The position numbers and the translations under genes are program-made. A stretch of DNA of 64,000 bases from Bryopsis sp. KO-2023. Lineage: Eukaryota > Chlorophyta > Ulvophyceae > Bryopsidales > Bryopsidaceae. Below the pieces are notes generated by a model. That model saw nothing but the letters and a program-made list of their open reading frames with translations. It made no database searches and was not told the origin of the DNA. The DNA is taken from NCBI GenBank assembly GCA_030272585.1, contig BSYQ01000009.1:3844001-3908000 (forward strand), read 5' to 3'. Below, one piece after another: positions 47,572 to 58,910 of the stretch (the stretch's first letter is position 1; each line of letters begins with the position of its first letter).

Positions 47572-49218
47572 GGAACTTGTTCACTGGGCCGTGATTTGCC
47601 AAGATGTCGATTCCACAAGGTTTGTTTCCAGATCAGTGCAAGAGAAATGTGGTTTTAAAACCAAATTTGTTAAATTTGACATCTCTGTTTGCAAAATGGA
47701 AATGAAAATTCAAACAAACTATTGCGAGTGAGAGTTTTTTTTTCAAATTTTATTGTGTTTCATCACTTCCATGTGGCTTTATTTCATGTTTCCTTGATTT
47801 GATTTGATTTGAACAAAAAGTGTTTTCTTTCCCCACATTCTCACGTTCAGACGAAAAATTTCTGGGGTTCATTGGAAAAATTATTTCTGCGTCTTTTCGG
47901 CAGGATCAAGACTCAAAATGTGCGGATTCTGGAACGTGACTTCTGTTCGACTGATTTTCTTGACAGCCGCCACAGCGAATCCCTATACGAACAGAGGGAG
48001 TGGGGACTAGTCCTCATGATTGAATAAAGGAAGCTAATCATCTGTGCATGGAACCGTACCTTGTATGACCAACCTTAAGCAATTGATGTTTTGTCGACTG
48101 TGACTGCCCTGGTTGGATGCTGAACTTTATGATTGCTGTGTAGAGTGTTGTTTTGGGGGGGGGCCAGTGTTTGCATTAGGATCTGATGTTGATTCCTGAT
48201 AGTGCTGCCTTGTTCCAGTTGGTCGAGAATCGAATCACTGCCGGGGTAGATGAGAAATATGAGTTTGGATGTGACCGTTATATTAGTGATGTAACTGTTA
48301 TTGACTGGACTAGAATTTGTGTATCCACGAGAACATGTCCCTGGAAAAAATCCAGCACTGCAGGAGGAAACAGGAAACCAAGCGTTCCCTACAATTTTTA
48401 CCTTAAAATGAATCCAAATGAAAAAAAGCTTCCAGCGACTTGAGATCCTAACACAGCAAGGGCAACGAACCTCCAGTCTGACAAAAGTTTGTGCACTGTG
48501 TGAAAAAAAACAAAGCAAAAAGTGGGGTAGCTGAATCAACAATCAACGCTCGACACTGCATACTGTCTGCTGCATTGGAATGCTCATTTTCAACAATCTA
48601 AATCAATATTCCAGATATATTTTGAGTGAAGTTGACAAAAAGGGTGATGCTATCTGACAGTACATCACGTGACCAATTGAACTACACACATGGCAAGAAT
48701 TTTCCAAACATCATCAGCCATGCAGTCCAATTCCCATCACCCATCGACGGTGAACCACCCCGTTTCGTTGTCTTCTGTCCAGGTGCCCAAAGGAAAGAAA
48801 AGAAAACACCGCTACCGACCAATCTATAACCTCGAAGAATCTGTTCTAGCGAGTTCTATGCCCATTTCCTCTTCTGCACCCACCACCGCCACTACCAGCC
48901 CCCAACTAATCCAAAAACAAATGTACAAAAAGGCAATACCAATTTCAATTTTGAATGATGCACTTTTTCCTCTCCAACCCCCCCCCCGCCCATTTTTTAA
49001 AAGACCCAAAACCAAAATAAGAAAAAGTGAACACACCACTCTACACTTCCACTGCGGAAATCCACACCCCTTCAAGCCCCAAGAAGAAACCCTAATGGGA
49101 AAATGAAGTCCTTTATTTATATTCCAAAAAGAAAATAAAGGGGGGAAGATCAACCCTTTCAACATCACTTCAGTCCCTTTTTTTTTGCCCCCTCCCTCAG
49201 GATTGTGGCTTTCTTGGA
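47572..49218. other. Intergenic, nothing recognised
   Basis: Converging 3' flanks. Open frames at 48186-48443 and 48690-49106 show no domain; the first follows a plausible acceptor but leads nowhere. Confidence 0.45.
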
Positions 49219-51474
49219 TCAGGCTCCACTATCACTGGGGGTGTCGGTGGCAGGTTCATCAGTCACTTCGGGCGCCCCTGGATCTTCTGTCTGGTTCGTT
49301 GGCTTCACTATTTTCTGTTCCACGGGTGATTTTGGTTTTGCGGCCGTAGCGGGGGGTGCTTTGGGTGCTGAAGCTGGCTTTGGGGCCGGAGCTGGAGGTG
49401 CTTTGGGTGCTGGAGCTGGAGCGGGGGCTGGAGCGGGGGCTGGAGCGGGGGGTGCTTTGGGTGCTGGAGCTGGCTCTGGGGCTGTAGCGGGGGGCGCTTT
49501 GGGTGCTGGTGTAGGTGCTGCTGCTGCAGCTACAGCTGCAGCTGCAGCCGCATCCTCAACCTGTGGCTCAGGAACTGGCTCAGCAACTTCTGTTGTCGTT
49601 GCATCCTCAGTGCTGGCGTCCCCTGCAAAAAGTTGAATGGACACTCACCCACCACCACACGCAAATCTACATTTCTGCGAAAGGCACACCATTCCAAACT
49701 CTTTTGGAGGATGAAAAGATCTTATTTCTTCGTTCTGTAACTTTGCAACCGTTTCTGGTTGCTCCACCTCCAAGGCTGTTTTGGACCACGGCAGTACCTT
49801 CCAGTCCCCCTCAATCCTCTATGGGATTTCTCTTTTTCTTTTCAGGCTCCCCACCACCCACCTTCAGGTTTCTTCTCTTTTCCATCCTTGACAGGTTCAG
49901 TCTTTGTTGCCTCCTTGACAGGTTCAGTCTCCGTTGCCTCCTTCTTGGCAGGATCCGCAGCTTTCGATGTGCTGTCCTCACTGGGCGTTTCCCCATCCTT
50001 CGAATCGGATGGCTCTTCTGCATCTTTGGGGGCCTTTTTGTCGCTGTCTGGAGAGGGTGCTTTCGAAACAGGGGCAGCATTCCCTTCATCGGGTTTCTTG
50101 ACGGCTTCTGCAGCCTTATCAGCGGCCACCTTTTTGGATTCATCAGCTTTTTCCAAATTTGATTGCTCCCCGGGTTTGATGCTCTTCGTTTCTGTATCAC
50201 CGTCTCCATCATCTGAAATCATATATTTAACAAGATAATCAAGCAAACAAAAAATAATAAATGTGAAAAGTAAAAAACGAACACGTCTGTGAGACTAGGA
50301 ATGCATTCCCCCCCCCCCAAACAAAAAAAAAAAAAAAAAAAGAGTGACCGGAATCTTAGCAATGCCTTGTATCACTCATTTCCATCACAGACAGGGTGGC
50401 TTTAAGCCACATTTAAAAAAAAAAAACATTTAGAATCATCAGGGCTTATATTTTGTTTCTCATTTAGAATCATCAGGGCTTATATTTTGTTTCATACATA
50501 AAACAAGGTCATCAATGATTTTTTATTATTCTAAAAAGAATTTACGATCGCTAGCTGCACAACTGCCCACTAGCTCCACATTTTGCCGGGAAAATCACTG
50601 CTTGAATCTTTTCCATTAACGTTCCTTGATTTCCTTTCTATTTTCTTAGTTTTCTTTTCTATATTTCTTTCTTTTTGGGGGAGGACAATGGAGGACAACA
50701 TCCTGATATCAAATTCAAAACAGGAAAAACTAGTGGGAAGGGGAGTCTTGTTTTTTGGAGTGTGCCTTACATAATGAGTGAGTTTTTCCTTGAGGCCCGG
50801 GGGGCCCTGATTTCACGATCAATATTAGTAAGAGGACTACTGCCACGATGATGCCTCCCGTTATGCAAACGTTTTTTTTCAAACTGTTGGCCTTCCTTTT
50901 GCTTCTTTGCTCATGCATTCTGTCTTGTAATCGATCGACGCCTCCCTGCTACCAAAAATAATATTTTGAAAAAAAACAAAAGAGATATGTGAACTCAGGA
51001 AACTCAATTCAAACTAATTAATCAGTAACATACATTGATGTATATGGTGTCCAGAAAAAAAAAGAATCTTCCCTCCTGCAACTTTTCAATGATTTTTCCC
51101 AAGTGTCAAGATTTTTGAACTAAGGTTGAATGTCAAAGGAACCGTCCAACTTCATTTTTACTTCCACAATTTTTTCGATTCGATCAATAGACGTCAATTA
51201 TCAACTTCAACGCTTAACACGTGCAAGTTCTGGTGCGCTAAGGACGACTTTAGAGAAAGCTGAGGGAAAAAGAAGAAAACACTTACAAAAAAACACGAAA
51301 CAGATCTCCACCCAGCCATCGTTTCGAAAACCAATAACACGCTGGAAGGACCGCAGCGCTCACCTCCACGTCGAAAGTCCCTCGCATCAATCGCTGGTTT
51401 TCTCGCTCGCCATCAGGATTCAAGCCCTTTTTCTCGAGCTCCTCCTCGATGTAGCGCGACAGTTCGCTAGCCAT
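49219..51474 (-). CDS. Type II membrane protein with Ala-Pro-Lys-rich ectodomain (347 aa)
   Basis: No family recognised. Exons (minus): 51364-51474, 50771-50948, 49862-50212, 49219-49622; phases agree, total 1,044 bp. The N-terminal ~75 residues are charged and cytosolic (ELSRYIEEELEKKGLNPDGE, QEQ/KRK-rich). One membrane helix lies at ~65-85 (ITGGIIVAVVLLLILIVKSG), followed by a short collagen-like GPPGPQG. The rest is disordered: a Lys/Glu/Ser stretch with PVKEATKTEPVKDG repeats, then Ala-Pro rod repeats (APAPKAPPAP, PAPAPAPAP) from an imperfect DNA repeat at ~49350-49560, and an acidic end. It has the look of a plasma-membrane protein with a glycosylated stalk. It shares a 318-bp divergent promoter region with the oxidoreductase gene. 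Confidence 0.75.
50427..50494. repeat. 34-bp tandem duplication
   Basis: Unit CATTTAGAATCATCAGGGCT plus 14 bp, present twice in direct succession inside an intron of the membrane-protein gene. Confidence 0.85.
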
Positions 51475-51792
51475 CGTGTGCGTGTTCCGATAGTCTGTTC
51501 GGCGTGCGTTTTAAGAATCGAAAGGATAACTTTTGGCTTCTGGCTGCCTGGCGAAACTTCCTTCGTTTTCTGCTGCTCTGGTGCGAACTGGTGGACAGGT
51601 GTGAGACATGAGTGTGGTGTGACGTTGAACTGCCAAATCTTTGTCAATGTTGGGGTGACGATTTTTGCCATGACAATTTCGAGGGTTTTTTTGCCTCACC
51701 TGTGGAAAAACACACACACTACCAAACACACGAGGGTTTTCGATCGATTTCGGCAAACAAAAGTTCGTGGCCGGCGCTAGTTACGAACAAAA
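51475..51792. promoter_or_regulatory. Divergent 5' region (membrane protein / oxidoreductase)
   Basis: 318 bp between ATG 51474 (minus) and ATG 51793 (plus). No motif can be named with confidence. Confidence 0.45.
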
Positions 51793-52923
51793 ATGGTACT
51801 TACGACGCGGGTTTGGCAAGGCCCGAAAACCGGCAGCATCGCTGATCTCCGTCTCGTGGAGAAAGTCCTGGCAGCTCCCAAACCGGGGGAGTGTCGAGTC
51901 AGAGTGAAAGCAGTGGGGCTGAACTTCGCGGATGTTTTCACTGCTTTGGGTCTCTATTCGGCGGCGCCCAAAGGGGAATATACTCCAGGGCTGGAGTTTT
52001 CTGGCGTTGTTGAGGAGGTCGGGGAGGGGGAAGTGGAGAGCTTGACAGTGAACGGGTATGATCTCGGTCCAGAAGGATCAAGAGCCGCAGCTGCGGCGTC
52101 GGCGGATCTGAAACCGGGAACTCGAGTCGTTGGGGTGACCCGTTTTGGATCTTACGCGAGTCAATTGAACATCCCCTGCCATCTGGTCAGGCCGTTGCCG
52201 GCGGGATGGACGTTTTCCCAGGGGGCAGGCTTTCTGGTTCAAGGACTGACGTCTTTGTACGCGCTACGAGGTCTGGGAGACGTCCGTCCAGGGAGCACGG
52301 TTCTAGTGCACTCGGCGGCTGGCGGCTGCGGTCAGTTCGCAACAAAAATTTGCCAGAAACTCGGTGCGAAAGTCGTCGCAACCGTCGGCGGGGCGTCGAA
52401 AGTGGATTTCTTGACGACGAACTTTCCTGGCTATCTGACGCCCGAAGTCGTCATCGTCCGAAACAAGTCAGACTTCGGTCGTCAGTTGGACGAGGCGTTG
52501 GGAAGTCTGGGGGTGAGCTCGTTCGATGTCGTGCTGGACGCTGTTTTGGGGGACTACTTCCGTCCAGCGTACGAGCGCCTTGGACCTGGGGGTCGTCACG
52601 TTGTGTACGGTGCGGCGTCCATGATGCCGTCAGGCGACCGACCGAACTGGTTGAAACTCACTTGGCAATTTCTGAAGCGCCCGAAATTGGATCTCTTGAA
52701 AATGCCTACGGAAAACCGCAGCGTTATGGCGTTCAATCTGATTTGGATGTTCGAGAAGTATGGCCTGCTGAATGAACTGTTGGAACAGCTTTTCGCGCTG
52801 GATTTGTCACCGCCCTATATTGGACAATCGTTCGACTTCGAGGACGCTCCGAGCGCCCTCAGGAAGTTCCAATCAGGGAAAACTGTGGGGAAAGTGATTT
52901 TGGAACTGGATGAGCAGCAATAG
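51793..52923 (+). CDS. Quinone-oxidoreductase-like MDR protein
   Basis: 376 aa, one exon. Zinc-independent medium-chain dehydrogenase/reductase of the quinone oxidoreductase / VAT1-like branch; would reduce quinones or enones with NADPH. N-terminal GroES-like fold (VKAVGLNFADVFTALGLYS, YTPGLEFSGVVEEVGEG), then the Rossmann domain with the family loop VLVHSAAGGCGQFATKICQK followed by LGAKVVATVGG. The C-terminal end has the usual GKTVGKVILEL. The Cys/His zinc ligands of alcohol dehydrogenases are absent, as expected. There is a ~20-residue insertion (EGEVESLTVNGYDLGPEGSR) in the catalytic domain. No signal peptide, so probably cytosolic. The single exon stands out among intron-rich neighbours. 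Exact substrate unknown. Confidence 0.9.
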   Translation: MVLTTRVWQGPKTGSIADLRLVEKVLAAPKPGECRVRVKAVGLNFADVFTALGLYSAAPKGEYTPGLEFSGVVEEVGEGEVESLTVNGYDLGPEGSRAAAAASADLKPGTRVVGVTRFGSYASQLNIPCHLVRPLPAGWTFSQGAGFLVQGLTSLYALRGLGDVRPGSTVLVHSAAGGCGQFATKICQKLGAKVVATVGGASKVDFLTTNFPGYLTPEVVIVRNKSDFGRQLDEALGSLGVSSFDVVLDAVLGDYFRPAYERLGPGGRHVVYGAASMMPSGDRPNWLKLTWQFLKRPKLDLLKMPTENRSVMAFNLIWMFEKYGLLNELLEQLFALDLSPPYIGQSFDFEDAPSALRKFQSGKTVGKVILELDEQQ

Positions 52924-53178
52924 TTGGGGTTGAGACACTTTTTTTCTGTGGTTTGATCGAGCGCAGTCGATTCACATTGTGGGGTTCCAAAGAACTTTTT
53001 TTTTAATTATTGGAGCCGCCTGAATGACCCAAGTACCACCTGGTCAAGCTGTATCTGTCATTTATCGACAAATTCACAAAGCAAGGTGCAACATCGTGTA
53101 TTAAGCCTTTACAGAAAAGACATGGCTTGACATGCGTTTCGCTTGTTTTTTTTTCCCCTTTTTTTTCTCAACTCATAA

Positions 53179-53335
53179 TGTCGGTCACTTACTTAATCGA
53201 ACCACCCCAAAAGCCATTGAACAATCGTCTAAACAGCAATCAAAATGACACATCATATATCCCCAGACCAAATCTTGCAAATATATTTTTCTTTCTTTTC
53301 CGAAAAGAACAAAAAACGATTTATGTCCATTTTTT
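53179..53335 (-). repeat. Dispersed repeat, copy 2
   Basis: About 157 bp, reverse complement of the stretch 1351-1540. It lacks two short segments present in copy 1 (a T-rich stretch before GATTGCTGTTTAG and an AATGAATG duplication). Confidence 0.8.
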
Positions 53336-54413
53336 TTTTCTCGACAGTTTTCCGAAACCATGGGAAAAAAATTTTTAATTCTTATTTATGCGTGTTTCTT
53401 TTTTTTATGGTTTTTTTTTGGGCAAAAGAATGAAAAGAATAATTCATTCTTCATTTTTTTTCCAAACTCTTGCTGCATTTATCTGGAGTGGAAGATTTCC
53501 CACAAACACCACAACCCCTCATACCCACTTCACGGACAAAAAATATAATATAATACTATAAACAACCCATACTGATCCTAACACAATTACCTGCACAACG
53601 AGACGGGAAACCCTCCACTCCCGCCCCCCAAACAGAAAACAAAACTAAAAAATAAAATGCCAGACAGGATATCCCCATATTCAAAAAAAGCACAAAAAAA
53701 ACCTTCTGCAGGAGTTATCATCAAACCTACGTTTTCTCTCCTTTTTTTTTTTCCAAACTCCTTTCAGAAGCAATCTACTCAACCCAGCCAAACGTTGTCA
53801 TAAAAACACACATATGATATGGACAAATAAACCTCGATCGGCCAATTTTCCCAGCCGAAAAAAAGCAAAAAAAAAAGCAACTCACTCGTAAAAATCACAA
53901 GACATCCCTTTTGCTCATTTTCAATTCTTTTTTTCACCACAAATTCTCTCTACAAGTAATTATGTAATATACGAAATAAATCTAAATATAGACAGAGAGA
54001 GAAAATGCCGAAAAGGTCCATATCATACGCCACCTCTTCGCACGCCAGTTATGCAAAACTCTGAACCAATCAGACAGCCAAAATAGAAAAAGGCTAATCA
54101 CGAAAAATCCGCGATTGGGAGTTCACAACAAAAAGCATCATTCAACCCCTACTGTTTTCAACGCAGCGATTGTGCTGCATTTTCTTTTTACACTTGCGAA
54201 AAAGAAAAAAAAAAGTCTTTTCCTAACTCTTTTTCACTCTTTGTTTTCGTCATTTTTTGTTTTGAAATCTCATACGCCAGACTTGGGACACCACTATTTT
54301 TTTAATATCACCCATGCAAACAAATTATATGCATGACTAATACTCCTCTCTCTCTTATGCCCTCGCCCAATGCAAATCATAAACTTGCTAACCGGACTTG
54401 TCTGTCGACCTTT

Positions 54414-54436
54414 CCCCCCCCCCCCCCAAAAAAAAA
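54414..54436 (+). repeat. C(14)A(9) junction tract
   Basis: Fourteen C followed directly by nine A, 130 bp beyond the stop of the oxidase gene. Confidence 0.85.
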
Positions 54437-54563
54437 CAACCTTTCCAAAAAGGCTTGAAATCCACTGACCCCAAACAACCATCAAGCGACCGAATCTTCA
54501 TTGTGCGTTTTCGCGCCGCCACCTCCCTTTCTCCTCAAAACGCATGCGTATTTCTCGATAATT

Positions 54564-57500
54564 TCACCTATCGGTGTAGAACGGTGCGGGCGGGCACTCC
54601 TCGAATGTTTTCAAACGCCGCACGTTGCATTCGCACCCCTCGATGGAGCGATCGTAGCCGTTTTCCTTGCAACAGTACTCCAGATCCGCGCCATCCCAAT
54701 TCCACCTGCTCGCCGCCGAGTCCACGAACTTTCCTTCAGGGTCGAGCTTCTGGACGGCGCACCCGAAGTCGCACCACGTGTCTGGGTATTCGTCGGCTCC
54801 GTGCCAGCAGCCAGATTCTGGCCAGCCGGCTTTTCCCCAATGCAACCTGGCGGTTGCGCAAGCAGGATTCGAACGCAAGTAACCGATCACATTGGCGAAG
54901 GCCTCGTTTCTGTTACGTCCCCTGTTGCAACATAAGTAGAAACAAAAGTCATAAAAAATATAATCGAATGAAGAGGTGGCGTTTCGCAACATAAGTGGAA
55001 ACAAAACAAAAGTCATACAAAAAGAATCGAATGAAGAGGTGGCGGTAAGCACTAAGGTTGCCCTTAACACTTCTTGTCCAGAAGATTTTCGAATCAAATT
55101 GGTTGCAATAAAAGAGAAAAAGCCAGAAACCTGGACATAGTCTGATTAGTCAGCGAAGGAATTAAACCTAAACTTGCATGGGGCTTACTTGTTGTAGAAG
55201 AGGTAGTCTTCCAGATTCATGTACATCCTGGGCATGTCATTGGTCGCCGACAAAAAGGCATCTTCTTTTCCAATAAACCGGATAAGCGGCGCCGTTCGGA
55301 ATCCTTTGTCAAGCTTCCTGTGCAGAATGAACAGACCAATTTTCAATAACACAAGAATCCAGTTTGATGTGAAAAATAAAATAGATAGAAAAAAAAGGAA
55401 CATTTACCTGCCCCCTAGATTCAATATTTTTACGTCGAAAAAACTCATCAAACACATTTATTTATTATTCTTTCATTCTTTTCTTCCTTTCCTTTTTTTT
55501 TTTTTTTTTTTTTTTTTGGGGGGGGGGGGGGGGGTGCATCACCTCTTTTTGGCATCCTCTCCAAGCACATCGTCGCCATAAACAACATCAAGCAAGCCCT
55601 CCATGCAGTCTGCCATTCTGTCGACAGGGATGGCCACCTCGTATTGATCGTACAGGGTGCCTCTGACGAGAGAAGGCATCAGGGCCTCCGGCATAGATAT
55701 GTAGGAGAGATGAGCTTCGACGGTTTCGTTTCCAAGCAAAGAGGTCAAGGCAGCCACGTTCGACGAGAAAAGAGGGGTTGCGCTCAGCTGGCTGCCATAT
55801 ATGGCTGGAAAATTTTGAACGGCACAGAAACACAATATTCAGCACAAGGTATAGGCTGATGGAAATAAATCTCATTTAGGAAAAAAAACGAAAGAAGAGC
55901 AAAAAGCGTGTTTTATTTTATCGATGGGTAAAAAAAACAAGCTTGTTGGGCTTGTTTTTCGTGGAGATTTTTGTGGAGGGTGGATGCCTTTTAAAAGAGC
56001 AGTAACAGTGCATTGCTTGTACAAAAATATACAAAAATATATATTTGAGAAAAGAAATAGGAGACCTACGATTTGCAGTTTTCTTTCCAGGCTCCTCCCA
56101 TTTCACTCCATCGGCAACGCTCTTGCCAGTTTCCGTGCGATTGAGGTCCAATTTCTTTTGAATTTTGGTGGTGTCCAGCTCCTCCAAGACCTCCAGGGCG
56201 CTTTCGAAAACGCCCTTTTTCAATTTGGAGCCCTTGTCTGCCGCTATTTTTGGATCACCGGTCACCTCGAGCATTTCCATCAGACTCTTGTACTGCGTCG
56301 TTTCTTCGGGCTCGAAATCTTTCAAAGCTTTTGTTCTTTCGGCTGGGTCGGCATCGTCCCCACGATGGAAACTGTACACCATGAACTGCAAAATCCCACA
56401 AGTTTTTTTCCACCCCATTCTCGACAAAAATTAGAAAATTCAGGGAGGTATCTCTTTTTCTTACTGATTTGGTGTGCTATGCCATGGAAAAAAAAACGCT
56501 CGCCAAAGGGAACACGAAAGTTGAAAAAGGAAAAACGAGGCAGGATTGGTAGGAGTGGAGACGGCTCCTCAGCTGATGGAAAACAATTCCAGTAACTGTA
56601 TGCTTTTATCCGTCGAATTGAAAGCTAAACAGTCGATGCAAGACCCCCCCAAAACACGCTTGACCAATATTTTCTGCTTTCTTTCACATATTTTCAATCC
56701 CAGCCAAGAATTTACGGCAACTTTTCAGATGCAGTTCAATAATTTTTACCTCATGGATTTGCACCAGCCAAAAGATTTGCGATTCGACCATCCATTCTGG
56801 AAGAGACCTATTTTTGATGTACATTTCTTGGGCCTCCCTCAGCATGAATAGCAAGTCGATCGGGGTCAGCCCTCTCCTCAGGGAACGTTTCACTGGGACT
56901 TCCACCATGATTTGCATTTTCAGGGCAGTTATTATGCCAAGCTTTCCGACGCTCACACGCATGGCCTAGCATGGTTTGGAAAACCACAAACATTCTAAAA
57001 AAAAGGAGAAAAAAGAAGCTCCGAAGTGGTGGCAGACCCTTGGTTGACATTGTGCATGCTTGAAAAAAAACTTAAAACTCCACTGAGGCCATGATCAAAA
57101 GAAACTTCAAAAAAGTGAAAAAGAAGAGGTTTTTGCTAATTTTTCCACCAGATTGAGGATTCATTGCAACAGAAGAGTGGCATACCGCCCCTTTCCCCAA
57201 AAAGAGTGAAAAGTCAAAAAATAATGACAAAAAAATTAAATCAAATCGAAAAAAACTCACTTTCATTTCAAACGGATGGGTTTCTTCGCTGATTTCCGCC
57301 AAAGTCCCATTCGCAAGCACAACGCGGAAGGCCAGCACTTGGCTGGACAGAGAGTTATATTTTAAATTGCTCCCATGAGTGCCCGTCGCCACGGCTCCCC
57401 CGATTGTTTGAAACACAAACCAAGGGGGTGCCAAAAGGGTGTATCCAGCAGGAGCTTTTTTGGTCACGTAATTACCCAGGTAGCGGAGCAAATCCCAAAC

Positions 57501-58910
57501 CATAACACCGGAATCCACCCAAATAAAAGGAGCCTTGCCACTTTCGTCGACTTCGATTTTCAAGGGTCGGATCGCGTTCATAGCAATATTAGCAGCGGTT
57601 GGGGCGTCCTTCTTCTGAAAGATTCACAGGAGTATGAATTCAAATTCTTGCTGGTGTTCTGAACTGCTGGGGGGGAAAAAGACACTGTGGGTTTTTTTAT
57701 TGTGATCAAATTGATCCAGAACATGAATCGAAAACGCTTATAAGCATTTTCTGACTCATAGTATATATGTAGATCCAGCTTTATATATTTGGTGAGTGCA
57801 TGCTAGAAAGTCATGTTAATCGTAGACAGGCTTTTGCTTTTTTGCGAAAAGAGAGGTGTGTGTGCTGCTCCATCCGAATAATTTTCACTATTTTTCCCTT
57901 GATTCGAATACCAATATTATAATAAGGTTAATTTATCCTCTCTGGGCGCCATTTCTTCCGATCAACATTTTTCTTTTCCTAAATTTCTCACCATTTTTTG
58001 CAAGAGTCGACGTCCTGTGGAGGGGACATCTTCTTCCTCCCCTTCCTTGCTTTCTTTCCCCTTTTTTTTGGATGCATTCTTTTTCTTTCCTTTTTTGCCA
58101 GTTTTTGCTTTTACTTTCTTGACATCGGACTCTTCAGCTTCACCAGTCAAGCTTGCACAAAAAAATCCCTGACAAAAATTTGCCACCAAATTAAATAACA
58201 TAAAAAGAAACTACACAAGTTATCGTTTGTTTTGAGTTCGGTCCCCACTTTGGGAAACGACTCCCAAGAAAACCAAAAAAATAGAGCCGATCAACAATCA
58301 CCCAGTTTGCCAGTCAGACATACATATCTTTTGCGAGATAGAATAGTTTGAACATAGTTTTCGAAACGGCTTACCTTATTCCAGCTGTGGCCTTCACCCA
58401 CAGGAATAACACTAGCATGTTTCCTGACGGCGCTCTGAATATCCTCCACTGTTTCTGGCCTGATTTAAAGAGAAAAAATGGCAACATATCACATCCGCAT
58501 TTGTTTGTGGAGTTCAGTTCTGAGCAACACTGGTCAAGAAATACAATCCAAAAAATCCTTATATACAAGCTTTGGCTCATTTCTTTTTCAGTTTTCAGAT
58601 GCAATTGATTCCTGGTGGGATTACTGAGCATTCCAAATTAACCCTGTTGAGCAGGGTGGATGATAGAGACAGGATGGCCAGTAAATGCCAACATCTGCAG
58701 CTTTTATAGGACTCTTCCTCAGACAGCGAATTCGCAAGAAAAGAATAGCTGGGGTTTTGCGGTAACAATATACCTCACGAGACGAACGTGGCTGTCGCAC
58801 ACGAATTCGTTTTGGAAATTGCTCAGATCTTCAGGTGGCGGCGCCACCGCCGCCACAATTAAGGCAGCCAAGCATGCCACCGGCAGCCACCATCGGCAAG
58901 CCATTCTCAC
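54564..58910 (-). CDS. Secreted L-gulonolactone-oxidase-like flavoprotein (677 aa)
   Basis: Aldonolactone oxidase of the FAD-binding PCMH/VAO superfamily, nearest in layout to plant L-gulonolactone oxidases; would oxidise a sugar lactone with O2 or another acceptor. Exons (minus): 58774-58910, 58375-58459, 57992-58168, 57261-57614, 56750-56965, 56070-56385, 55543-55804, 55189-55317, 54564-54921; phases close over 2,034 bp. Signal peptide ~1-23. FAD domain: PETVEDIQSAVRKHA, VGEGHSWNK (~69-74), TIGGAVATGTHGSN (~203-216). Catalytic domain: SVGKLGIITALKMQI, YDQYEVAIPVDRM, KGFRTAPLIRFIGKEDAFLS, and the Cys-rich plant-type tail (CCKENGYDRSIEGCECN). At the usual covalent-FAD His position the residue cannot be assigned by eye. 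Exon 3 inserts ~59 residues with a Lys/Glu-rich stretch (KKGKKKNASKKKGKE) within the FAD domain, unusual for the family. Confidence 0.88.
54926..55045. repeat. Imperfect ~60-bp tandem duplication in an intron
   Basis: Two copies of GCAACATAAGT(A/G)GAAAC ... AATCGAATGAAGAGGTGGCG. The left copy touches the splice acceptor of the last oxidase exon, so the second copy holds a near-duplicate of that acceptor region. Confidence 0.8.
55493..55534 (+). repeat. T(25)G(17) tract at a splice donor
   Basis: On the gene strand (minus) this is C(17)A(25), starting only 8 bases into an intron of the oxidase gene (donor at 55541-55542). Confidence 0.9.

Larger units (their letters stand above)
52924..54563. 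other. Intergenic, AT-rich, contains a dispersed repeat
   Basis: 3' flanks of two converging genes, rich in A/T runs. The only structured parts are the repeat at 53179-53335 and the C(14)A(9) tract at 54414-54436. Confidence 0.5.

Noticed and set aside
50771..51474. SNARE protein, because a charged helix precedes a C-proximal-looking membrane helix
   Set aside because: No heptad layers with the central Q or R, and more than 250 residues follow the membrane helix.
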